NCBI GenBank assembly: GCA_905116865.2
Contig: CAJHNH020004879.1
Span: 917,050 to 981,049, forward strand
From: Candidula unifasciata
Lineage: Eukaryota > Mollusca > Gastropoda > Stylommatophora > Geomitridae
Length of the DNA stretch: 64,000 bases
Reading direction: 5' to 3'
Positions 54,780 to 64,000 of the stretch are shown in pieces. Position numbers and translations under genes: made by a program. Within the stretch, counting starts at the first letter, position 1. Each line of letters starts with the position of its first letter. Below the pieces are notes generated by a model that did not search any database, was not told the origin of the DNA, and was given only the letters and a program-made list of their open reading frames with translations.

Positions 54780-55785
54780 TCAATATCTGCTTATGCCGCT
54801 AAGAGTCGTAGTTCATCAGACGACTGGCAGCCGAGCCAGGGGGCGCTATGTGGCTTGATATTATATGATGTTATGCAGTTTCAAGGTGTCGGTGACTCCT
54901 TCAGTCCTTCGTCTTCTCGGTCTTACCCTGCATTTTGGTGTTTCGTTTTTCAGGTTGCACGCTCTTGCTGCTGGCATCGTTGGTTTCATTTTCTCGTTAG
55001 ATGGCCAAACCATTTCATTTTTTGTTTCTTAATAAATTTGACGAGGAGAGTTGTTCCAACAGTTCTTGGCATCACGATCTCTTCTGGTTTTATTCACTGT
55101 GATTCTGAAACATCTCATCTCACAGATGGTGAGTTTTCTCTCATGTTCTTGTGTCAATGCCTAGTCTGACACTGGTAACCTAAAGTCGGCATATTGTATT
55201 TATAATTTGTCGTTTTACCTCTATTGGGATAGCAGGGTGTTTGAAATTGGAGCAAGCTGATACAAACAGACTAGTGTGGGTAAATATGTTTATATGTGCC
55301 AATTAAGTAAAAAAAAAAAATAGTCTCGCCAGTCGAAACTTGTCTCTTAATATGAGCTCCAGAAAAAGGACAGCAAGGATAGTTGCTACACAACATATCA
55401 GTCTTAAGCAGCTAGCGCGAAATTGCAATTCCATTAAGACCAGTAGCAGTTCGACTATGTGTCTCTCTTGCTAATCCTATGAGTGTTAAGGGTCGGCAAA
55501 ATCCCCTGGCCACTTCCCGCTGCACTAATCTCGTCAAAACTTGATGATTTATTGTGCTTCTGTAACTGATCACTTTTCCCTTAAGACCTAGCTCCATCTT
55601 TTTTCAATCTTCTGGGGGGATAAGAGGGGAAGGGGGAAAAACCGCACCAGAGACTAATAATTACAAACATCTAAACCAGTTTTAAAAACCTCACTGAGCA
55701 AAAACAAGCAATCTAGTTAACTTATAAATCACCTAAAGGGGAATCAGACGAACTTTTGGTACAACTGGTACCATTAAAATGTCAA
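54780..55785. other. Unassigned spacer
   Basis: Open stretches (54777-55169 on the plus strand, 130 codons) show no domain I recognise and no clear splice context. Confidence 0.3.
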
Positions 55786-55789
55786 CTTT

Positions 55790-55955
55790 TCTTTGGTTAC
55801 TGAAAAGGGGGACGCAGCACATATGGAAATGTCCCGAGTGCAGTGATATCAGTCTTGACTCATTCATTGATTTTTTTCATTCATTCATTAATTCATTAAT
55901 TCATTCATTCATTCATTCATTCATTCATTCATTCATTCATTCATTCATTCATCAG
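55790..55955 (+). repeat. LINE-N tail running into (ATTC)n
   Basis: GAAAGGGGGACGCAGCACAT-like tail (TGAAAAGGGGGACGCAGCAC), then CAGTGATATCAGTCTTGACT, then ATTC repeats from 55875 to 55951. LINE-N copies commonly end TTCTTGACTCATTCATT, so the microsatellite probably grew from the LINE tail. Confidence 0.65.
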
Positions 55956-55959
55956 AAGG

Positions 55960-56595
55960 GAATACCTATTACATGAGACTTTGGGCGATACGAAAGTGCA
56001 CAGGTAGGAGAAACACGGCTTTTGGATAGTACAAGCGTAATTCAATATCACAAATGTGTGGGCAGTTAATATGATAGTGCACAGTGAGGAATGGACGACA
56101 GTGCCGCCCAGCAAAGAATAGAGTGATAGTTACTCTTGACCGAGGATGTCGAGAAATGACAACTAGGAAAACAGAATCACGATGCAGGAACTAATCAATA
56201 AAAATTCACGGCTAGATGGCACCACTGCAGTAGGAGGTCAAAAAGAGTGACTGAAGTTTCAATGCAAATGTGAATGGAAGTTGTTTAAAACAAGAAAACC
56301 CTACGTATACCGCCACATAACATACAGAATAAGGATGGAGGCAGAATAGGCAGCTTTTTGATGCTGGAGAGTAGTTAGTACATACTGACATGCAATTATA
56401 ATAGACTCGAAGAGCATGCTTCGGAAAACAGAAAAGTGTATCCTGCGCTTAGAGTAGCTTGCATCGCTTCGTTTGTTAAGACTCAGATAATAAACATATT
56501 AAGGCATTTTCGCCCTAGAACATTTGGGCGTGCCTGGTAATGATTCAATACTGCCGCCCGTCTTAGCAGTAAGCTACTTTATGATAAAATGAACA
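55960..56595. other. Unassigned spacer
   Basis: A weak LINE-N-like block is possible near 56340-56430. Nothing else is supported. Confidence 0.3.
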
Positions 56596-56599
56596 TAGT

Positions 56600-56995
56600 G
56601 AAAGCTCTCTGGTTTGAGGTTTGAACAACGGATCAACATCACGGTACACGGGAAGTAACACATAAGTGCTCCGTTCTTCTTCTAACTCAAGTCTGAGTTT
56701 GAAGAAGCTCAGCACAGTGCACAGGCTCTGTAGCACAGGCGAGGATCCTGAAATACTTTGGGTAGATTTTGAACTCCAAATTTTGCCCGAGCTACTCTTT
56801 TCGATTTGCAACTGCCAAGGGATTTATTTTACGGGCGCAACAATGCACACAGGCGTCCGATCTGACTACCCAGAGACCAGGGGGAATTACTAGAAGTCCA
56901 AGTCCACGTGAAAAATCCCAACCCTTAAGGGGAATTGAACCAGGAACCTTAAGCACTCGCAGCGGACACTAAGACTCGAAACTACGCAGCCCACC
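56600..56995 (-). repeat. SINE-C, near full length
   Basis: It aligns with the copies at 10098 and 22960. The tRNA-like head is at the right (minus strand: GGTTCAATTCCCC B-box near 56935). It is the longest copy in the window. Confidence 0.65.
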
Positions 56996-57089
56996 GTGAA
57001 GGCTCTCTCCGTGACAAGTAAACTGTGCCACAGGCCAGGCTGAGCCTCCATAACTGGAGACAATGGTTCATCTACGAGTGTGCAGAGGG

Positions 57090-57490
57090 CTTGGACGATT
57101 TTCTTTTTCGGAGACGGCACCATCTTGATAGCGAGAGCTCAGAAAGAACAACAGGAATTGATATATTCGGTGGTGGCGGATAGTGATAAAATGTGCCTCA
57201 GTTTAAATAATGGGAAGACAGAAGTTATGGTGAAAAGACTAACGCCAACATGTATAATACAAGTCAAAGACGCTTTTTTGGGACAAGTACATAAATTTAA
57301 GTATCTAGGCACATGAATAATATCCGATGGAAGATGTATCACGGAGATAAAAGAACAGAAAAGGACAAGCCAAAACTGCATTTTATCAAAGGAAGAACAT
57401 TTTATGCAACACATCCCTGTCATTGGAGGATAGAAACATAGTTCTCGCATGCTATACAGAGTCAGTTTTAACATACGGCTGTGAATCCTA
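57090..57490 (+). pseudogene. LINE-R region after the YADD block
   Basis: It reads FGDGTILIARAQKEQQELIY (the YADDxxLxA block, altered), LNNGKTEVM, VHKFKYLGT then IISDGRCITEIKEQ, and YGCES near 57478. Stops at 57314 and later break it. Confidence 0.65.
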
Positions 57491-57499
57491 GTCCTAGTC

Positions 57500-58985
57500 C
57501 TTTTGAGAAAAAAATGAAAAGCTCGACCATGTTCTGACTGTTGCTAGCTAGCCGAGGCTGCTAGCAGTCTCCGCCTATATTTGTGGTCTGGGTTATTTGC
57601 GTCACTTTCGTGACTGAATTCTAGTGTTTGTGCAATTTCTGGGCTTGATACTTCCATCCGAACCAGACCGCTCGTCCTCCACCCTGTTGTTACTTGCTCA
57701 TTCTTCCCTCGTCTTACTTAGTGTTTCCTTTGATCTGGCCAGGCGTATTTCGTAGGGGAGGGCGGGGGGTGGGGGGGGGGGGGGAGGCGCTTTTCCGCCA
57801 TTTACAGTTTTAAAATTTTGAGTATTTTATTTTGCCAAAATGTACTGAAAACAGTTTTTGATTTTGGATAGTTCCGAAATGTGAAATTATTTCGCGTGTG
57901 ATCATAGTGGTCTTATAGTTGTCTTCCTGAAATAAGAACAGGTTAGTCATTTTGGGTGGATATGTGTGTAAAATGTTGTGTGGAACCTTAAAGCGGATCT
58001 AATCGTCGTTTGTTAGTGTGTGGTCCGGTTGTGTCTGTTTGGGTTGGCAGCTAGGCTCTGGTATGCGTGAATACCATATAACCGCAGCATTCAGCTCACG
58101 CCGTGAGATCCAAATGTTCGGCGATGAGAATTGCTGTGGCATGTAGGGAAACGAACTCACGTGCTCTCTGTGGGAATGGGGTGGGGGTTTGAACTCATAG
58201 TGCATCTGAAAGAGGTAGGGAGGGTTTAGGGGAAGAGGGTGGGAAGCCATTCAGTCATTTCTCGTCGTTGCCGTCTTGCTGGATTCTAGCGTGGCCTTTA
58301 GCCGGGATTATGTGTACCACGTTACCAACCTTTGCTATCATCCCGATGATGGGTTGGTATTGGTGGTTATGTGTTCTAGTCCTGTCAGAGTCGATTCACT
58401 TGTTTTCCCTATTTGATTTCAGTCATATCTTGTCTTGAGCTAAGTCGGTCACGTTTATGTTGTATGCATGATGTAGAATGGGATGGTTTTGGGTATGAAC
58501 CCCCGCAGTATATGGACGAACACAACTAAGTGTATGCGTACATGCACTCGAGCATTCATACACGTAGACAACACTACATGTGTGCACTTCCTTTCATCCC
58601 TTTCCGTGTATGCATATCTATTTGACATTTCGTACACATGCATACTCTTTCATATGTGTCAACCAATGCTTACATAAATGTACTTACATTCATGACAAAC
58701 GTGTATTTCCGCACGTAAGGACACTCACACTTCCCTGTTATTGTGTGTCGCTATGTCTGTACTATCGTTTGGTCGTGTCACTTTTTAAGTCCCTAGTAGA
58801 TGATCTGTTTGTTACGTTCTTATCATGTTCTGGTGGATGGTGTGTGTTGGTGAGGTTCTTGCTGGTGTACACACTTCATTCCATTTATTCTCATTAATTA
58901 ACAGCCATACAACAACCTAATTTATAGGATTCTGGTGTGCATTGTCATTCACACACACACACAAATATATAAATATACGTGCTCC
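57500..58985. other. Unassigned spacer
   Basis: A G-rich run lies at 57757-57786. The region 58490-58740 is rich in CATAC/ATGCAT-like repeats. No gene is seen. Confidence 0.35.
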
Positions 58986-58989
58986 CATA

Positions 58990-59360
58990 TATATATATCA
59001 TGAGGCCTCAGATATGTGGTTCTACAGAAGAATTCTTAGAATTCATTGGACAACTAAGAAGAGCAGCCTAGATGCTTTAAAAAAGGCGAGTCCTCGGAGA
59101 CAACTTATCACAAACATCAGAAAGAGAAAGTCGCCATTTTTGGGGTCATGTTATGAGGAGAGGAAAAATGGAACATGTTTTGACCACTGGAAAGATCTGT
59201 GATAATAGAAATTGAGGAAGACAACGCAAGAAGATTTTTGACGGCCTTTTTGTCATGGCGGGGTGTCAACATACGAACTGATACACACAGTTGCGGATAG
59301 AAGATTGTGGAGAGGCATGATCGCCCACGCCAGTCGGCAAGGCACTTAATGATGATGAGA
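58990..59360 (+). pseudogene. LINE-R C-terminal region and 3' end
   Basis: WFYRRILRIHWTTKKSSLDA, then RRQLITNIRKRKSPFLG.. and, in other frames, the HxxxYxxLRIxxxxWRGMIAHA-type ending before AAGGCACTTAATGATGATGA. It lacks everything before the C-terminal domain. Confidence 0.6.
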
Positions 59361-59369
59361 GGGCAAAAC

Positions 59370-60050
59370 ATATGAAGTTATAATCGGATTGCAACTAGCA
59401 TTATCAGTAGGGAAACTTTACTTTTGCTGCCGAGAAAGGGGACGGTGCACATATGGGAATGTCCCAAGTGCAGTGATGACAATACTTTATTCATACACGG
59501 GAATGCAGAGACTGGCCAGCAAGTGCCACGGAGGTGGAAATTCATCATTTATTTCAAGATAATGCTCGCTCAGAGGATTTGATTATTTATACTGACGGTT
59601 CATTGTCAAGAGACAAAAGAAGTGCTTGGGATTTCTTAGCAAAAGTTAATGGTCGACGTTTGGTGCAGGAAAGCCTAGCATATGATATCACAACATCCAG
59701 CTTCAGAATGGAGGTGGAGGCGGTCACTGCCGGTGTGTTGGGAAATGAACAGACGGACAGACTAGTTGAATACTGATGCACGAAAAGGCAGACGTAGTAC
59801 CTGTGGGAGAGTGTGTACAGTTCGGAGGAGCAGATGGATCACCACAGCCTGTGAGACTGATGCAGCGGGGAGTGAAGAGGGGTTCTGGCCGATGCTCGGA
59901 GAAAAGGCAAGACGGACGTTTAATCAGAATGCTACTGGCACCATTGGTAATGGATCTCTGCCCTGGCTGCTGAAGATCGGAGAGGCGCGCTTATGGGAGT
60001 GCCCTGAGTGCAGTGCGATCAGTTCTTGAATCAACTGAACTCATTCAGAC
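59370..60050 (+). pseudogene. LINE-N: tail piece followed by an RNase H fragment
   Basis: 59390-59505 is a stand-alone family tail. 59534-59776 begins a second copy with IIYTDGSLSRDKRSAW (RNase H, YTDGS Asp intact), then SFRMEVEAVTAG, with the catalytic Glu, then NEQTDRLVEY. The frame shifts near 59760. The last block (GTIGNGSLPWLLKIGEARLW, then ECPECSAISS) is the C-terminal zinc-knuckle-like end. It is the best RNase H of this family in the window, but part of the domain between VEAVTAG and LGNEQ is deleted. Confidence 0.65.
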
Positions 60051-60104
60051 ATTTATTTAACTATCCACCAGTGACAAAATGCATGTTGTGGTATCATTTT
60101 TATT

Positions 60105-60240
60105 AGTTTCATCATCATCATCATCATCAGGTGCCTTGACGACTGGCGTGGGCGATCATGCCTCTCCATAATCTGCGATCTCCTGCAGCATGTATCAGTT
60201 CGTGTGCCGACACACCTCCATGCCATGCAACAAGACTGTC
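60105..60240 (-). repeat. LINE-R 3' end with (CAT)n
   Basis: The reverse complement reads GGAGAGGCATGATCGCCCAC, GCCAGTCGTCAAGGCACCTG, then (ATG)n, the same end as 59220-59360. Confidence 0.65.
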
Positions 60241-60244
60241 AAGC

Positions 60245-61038
60245 ATTCATTGTTTTATAATGGCTAAAAAACAATAAAAAGAAAAAAAAAAAAAAAGAAA
60301 AGAAAAAAGAAAATGCAATACTTAGTAGATTTGAATTCAAGTAAGGGAAAGAAACTATTTTCTTCCTCCATAAATAATAAAAGACAGCATGTAAAAGATT
60401 AATAATGTAGAATGTTTTGTTTCACGGATAAAATAAAATTTATCACGAACTGAGCAGATTAATTCGTAATGATTGGACCATGTTAGGTTTTTGTTCCGAC
60501 TCTTTATGTGTATACTGGCGTTACTATGCTAACAGCGTTACAAAGAAACCAGTGAAGAAAGTTTAATCATTGTATGTAGTGTACATAAATAACCTATAGC
60601 TTGTATATACAAATATATATACATTATATTCAGTTTCGTCCTTTTCAGGACGAAATGTTTTGTTATTTGAAGCCCCACCCTGGCTTTTGCCAGGGGCCGC
60701 AATATAGGCAGGCCATACATTTGGCCAATTGTCTGAACGCGGTTTCTGGGACCTCTCCACGGCGATCCTCATCCGCATGGTGGCACTTTGTGTCATCGGG
60801 TGTTTATCGCTTGTGTGATGTCCTTTTTGGGTAGAAAGTCAGTCAGTCAGTCATAACCCATAACTCAGAACGGCGAACCACCGGAGTAGGTACATAGAAT
60901 ATACACTCCTCACACAATATATCGTGTCGTTGTTGTTGACTGTGTTAAATTACCTCGGTTCTTGTCTACTAAATCCACCCGAGACAAAGGTCACGGGACA
61001 GTCTAATATTTTAGGTAGTGACAGGATGGGATGGGGAA
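60245..61038. other. Unassigned spacer
   Basis: An A-rich run lies at 60268-60313 and a short (AGTC)n at 60836-60854. No gene is seen. Confidence 0.35.
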
Positions 61039-61039
61039 T

Positions 61040-61375
61040 TCCTAGTAAATTACGTGGCGGATTCCCGCAGAGTGTTGTTTTGTGTCATCATCATAAACAA
61101 TTTTTGCCGTTAAGCGGCGTGGAGAGGAATAGTTTGCGATACAGTGCATTTGTGTTTTGTCATCATCAACCACTACTGCTGTTAAGCACCATGAAGGGTA
61201 GGGGCGGTGGGGAGGGGGGAGTAATTTGCGATCCAGTGCACGCTGGGTTGTTTTGTGTTTTGTCATCATCAGCATCAACCACTTCTACCGTTAGGCATGT
61301 GGGGAGGAATAATTTGCGATCCAGTGCATTTGTGTTTTGTCATCATCATCATCATCATCATCAACCACTCATATT
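61040..61375. repeat. Degenerate tandem repeat, about 4 units
   Basis: The block GGAATArTTTGCGATmCAGTG followed by TGTGTTTTGTCATCATCA and a 'CCGTTAAGC' motif recurs near 61080-61165, 61205-61275 and 61300-61360. Units vary from 65 to 105 bp. Confidence 0.5.
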
Positions 61376-61839
61376 AGGGCACCAGGCAGAGTCCTCAACA
61401 TTATCAACGACAAGAGGGAGCTAATAAGAAGCCCCCAGCAGTGTTGCCACTTTTCTTTGACAAAAAATATCCAAAACGGTGTCAAAAAATATCTAAAACG
61501 ATCTAAATCTGCGTGGAAAAGATCTAGAAAAAACATCCAAATTGAAAAAGTCAAAAATTACATAGCTTTTGTTATGACTTACCCTACATAATCATGTCCT
61601 CGACCTTCACTGATGTTCTGCCTCACAAGATCCCACAGGATAAACTTAGCTTGGATAATGAAGTTGAAGCTTCAGATCCAAAATGACCCTGGTATGCTTT
61701 AGCTGTTCAAATTTCTTTATAAGTGGAATAGTAGGCCTTTTTCTCTAGTCTCATCAGGCCGAATTTTTTAATGGCACGATAGCATTCAGAGGTCAAATTT
61801 CATCCTGTTTTTTAGGTTAGATTTGATATAATTCCTAGC

Positions 61840-62060
61840 ACTGAAAACTCTTTCTACGTCAGCATTTGAGTGGGGTAGTATCATGGCAGACACGGCACTT
61901 TAAGAGAGCTTACAGAATGGACTGTTTGATGAGGCATCTTTAAATTGACTCACTTCACTCCAAATCGCTTTAGTTTCTGTTTTGTTTGTCCATTCAGCTA
62001 ACTTTATTTTGTTAACCTGATATTCTGCTTCCGCGACACTATTATCAGTAGCCCCTAAAA
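61840..62060 (-). pseudogene. hAT transposase C-terminal block, copy 2
   Basis: It is the counterpart of 50102-50332, with the same FW.EV..F and LPQSNADVE-type residues across indels. Copy 2 keeps ADVERVFS-like coding closer to the family near 61848, but frames are broken. Confidence 0.45.
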
Positions 62061-62071
62061 ATTTCATAACT

Positions 62072-62293
62072 TTACAATATTTTAGGTATGTCCTTTATTG
62101 GCTGAAGTATGTTGCTCACAGAAAAAAAAAGTGAAATATTTTTCAAAACATCTAGATTTTCAGGAAGTCTCTGCTTCAATTGCTCCAATAATGAGATAAT
62201 GAAATCTTGACAGCGTTTTATTAAATTGTTTTCCTTCATTAACAGTCCTTTTGTTTTTAAATCATCAATTTTTTGATTCGATTTAATATTCAC
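62072..62293 (-). pseudogene. hAT transposase middle fragment, copy 2
   Basis: NNLIKRCQDFIISLLEQLKQ, RLPENLDVLKNISLF resembles the helical insertion region before the C-terminal block of hAT transposases (KRC.DF...L..QLQQRLP.N...L). It is joined in other frames to 62745-62951. Confidence 0.5.
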
Positions 62294-62744
62294 AGGTTTG
62301 GCTTAGGAGCCAAATAGCTCTCTATAGTGCAAGTAAGTGAGCAAATCAGCTTTAGAAGTTGGCAACACCAGTCTTTTACCCGAGTGAAATAGGAAGGTGA
62401 GATCATAAAGTAATTTAACTTTTATCAACAAGTTTAGATTCGAGCAGTTTATTAACTTTTTGCACTTCCATTAGAATAGGTTATAAAAATAGAATGAATG
62501 ACAAACTTTTTTCATCACTGTACATTCCATATAGTATTTCAGCTGTGTAGCACTTTTCACTTTGTCTTGTTATTTCAAAGTGTGTCTTCAACTTCAGCCA
62601 TTGCTTCATAATTCTTTCAACAGCTGGTTAAATTGATTACCATCTAGTTTTGCAATCTGACTGAATTTTCGGTGGTGTGGAACCATCATTCATTTCTGTA
62701 TATAATGTATTGTATTGCTGTTGTCTGACAAATGATTTGGAAAA

Positions 62745-62951
62745 TCAGTAAAGTGTTTCAGCAATAAGGTATTCCAAATTCCTTGGTAAATATTTAGATA
62801 AAGCATGTGATAATGCTAGCTGCAATGAATGACGCATACATTTTTTAAGTATTAACGATGAGTTAGCTTCCTTCAACTTGGCAAAAACGCCATTGTTTAT
62901 ACCAACCATCACTGAGGCATTATCAGTACCAATTACAGCCAAATTCTTCAA
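62745..62951 (-). pseudogene. hAT transposase catalytic fragment, copy 2
   Basis: LAVIGTDNASVMVGINNGVF, then LKKCMRHSLQLALSHALSKY, PRNLEYLI. The GTDNASVM block carries the second catalytic Asp, and CxxHSLQLA is the conserved Cys/His region of hAT transposases. Copy 1 has lost this segment. The frame is closed at both sides by stops, so the protein is not functional as it stands. Confidence 0.75.
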
Positions 62952-62999
62952 GCCTAACTATTTGCTGATTAAAAGGTCCTTCAGTTCCTAAACTTACTT

Positions 63000-64000
63000 T
63001 CGACCTAAATTTTTAAAATTTTGATGATTCTTTAAATCTTATAGTTTTAAAAAACAGATGTCGCGGTGTAATATTTTAAATGAAATTTGCATTTTTATGC
63101 TTTTTTAGTCTCTGCATAAATTTTTGATTTTTTGGGATTTTGTTTTATTTTTCCCACTTGCTTTTACTTACAAAAAGCTTTGGCATATCCCCAGTTTTTA
63201 ATCTTGCCCATCATGCAACCACTCTTTCAAATTTTTTGCCCCTATTTTATTTTTTGGCATTTTTAAAGGGTTTTTTTCCCAAAGTGAAAGCCACAAAAGA
63301 AGGGGGAGCATTTTTTTTTTTTTTTTTAATCCCTGAAAAAAAAAACGCAAAGTCAGCACAGTGAGGATAGGGGGGAAAACCCAAGTTGGGTTTTATTTAC
63401 GCGCTTTTTAATTAATCAGTACCGGGGCGCCAGAATTTTTTGCTTTTCCCCCAAGGGGGAAAAGTTAAAAGTAATGGCATTTTTGTCACAAGTACGTGGA
63501 AGACCAAAACAAAAAAATATTGTATTTAAATTTTTTTTTACACAAAATTTTTATTAATTGAAAATAAAGAAAAAAAAATCTATAATTTATCTAACCCAAA
63601 ATTTAAAAGAATCTAAAAAAATATTTTTTATCTAAACGTCAAAAAAGTATCAAATGAAATAAAAAATACTAAATTTGGTAAAAAAGATCAAAATGGTAAA
63701 ACTCCCCCCAGAGTATCCCCATATTTTGTAAAACCCTTTTTGGGGGAAAATTCCCCAAAAAATTTTAATGTCAGATTGTCAAAACCAAAGGCAAAAATTT
63801 GCTCTGGGCCCTTTTTTTCAAAAGGGTCAGGGTAGGTAAAACTTGCAAATTTTGGGGGGGTTAATTTTTTTTAAAGGAAAAAAACGAAAGATTTCTTTAT
63901 TCTTTTGGTTTTTATTTAAAAATATCACTCCTTTCGCTCCCTAATGAAAGGGATTTTCCTTCAGAAAAACAGCCTCAGAGAAAATTTTGGGTTAAATTTC
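63000..64000. other. Probable low-quality sequence
   Basis: Homopolymer runs of A, T, G and C alternate in a way not seen elsewhere. Where copy 1 of the hAT can be compared (51100-51295 against 63490-63704), extra and missing bases cluster at homopolymers. This points to assembly or base-calling error rather than biology. Confidence 0.5.

Larger units (their letters stand above)
61439..63704 (-). mobile_element. hAT element, copy 2, longer
   Basis: The left end is CAGTGTTGCCAC at 61439-61450, preceded by GCCCCCAG (61431-61438). The right end near 63693-63704 is degraded (ATGGTAAAACTC), followed by CCCCCAG, so a GCCCCCAG-like 8-bp duplication is probable. It aligns with copy 1 across both ends and carries an extra ~660-bp block (about 62818-63480) encoding part of the transposase. 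The right 700 bp look like low-quality sequence. Confidence 0.75.

Overview
This window is animal nuclear DNA from a compact-intron-poor, repeat-saturated genome, most likely a mollusc and probably a gastropod. The assignment rests on the mix of elements: Helitrons, piggyBac, hAT, mariner, RNase H-bearing LINEs and several tRNA-headed SINEs. It also rests on two spliced host genes whose proteins look like ordinary metazoan proteins. The exact taxon is inference. There are no prokaryotic operons, no CRISPR array and no rRNA genes.

Two host genes can be reconstructed, both on the minus strand. (1) Ribosomal protein eS25 (RPS25) has four coding exons between 17855 and 12303. The ATG alone sits at the end of exon 1, behind a 5' TOP-like pyrimidine tract. 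The product is 125 aa. (2) A TLC-domain membrane protein matching TLCD5/TMEM136 has four coding exons between 42981 and 37187. The product is 291 aa, and a spliced 5' UTR is indicated by an acceptor at 43017/43016. All junctions are GT-AG and keep frame.

Almost everything else is mobile DNA. I use provisional family names. SINE-A: tRNA-headed, about 250 bp. SINE-B: about 285 bp, ending in (GAA)n, with a divergent subfamily B2. SINE-C: tRNA-like head, about 350 bp. SINE-D: tRNA-headed, about 230 bp. SINE-E: tRNA-headed, carried inside the Helitrons. LINE-R: RTE-like, 'craniofacial development protein 2-like' endonuclease/RT. LINE-N and LINE-J: two RNase H-bearing LINE families.

Layout: 0-7.7 kb, a head-to-tail Helitron array. 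7.7-12 kb, SINE-D, LINE-N, SINE-C and a snap-back inverted repeat. 12-18 kb, RPS25 with an internally deleted piggyBac in intron 2. 18-33 kb, LINE and SINE wreckage with several layers of nesting, a 62-bp-arm palindrome and a 99-bp minisatellite. 34-37 kb, LINE-J and inverted SINE-B pairs. 37-43 kb, TLCD5 with its introns packed with SINEs. 43-49.6 kb, LINE-N fragments and a dead mariner. 49.7-51.3 kb, a hAT copy with perfect 8-bp target duplications. 52-54 kb, a LINE-R copy. 54-61 kb, SINEs, LINE ends and microsatellites. 61.4-63.7 kb, a second, longer copy of the same hAT. The last kilobase looks like poor-quality consensus.

I found no clear new biological system. The most interesting signals are the zero-spacer Helitron tandem junction, the piggyBac remnant that keeps only its C-terminal zinc-binding domain inside RPS25, the paired hAT copies (one possibly splitting the TLCD5 promoter from its 5' exon), the near-perfect palindrome at 20.9 kb, and a shared GAA-type 3' tail between SINE-B2 and LINE-J.
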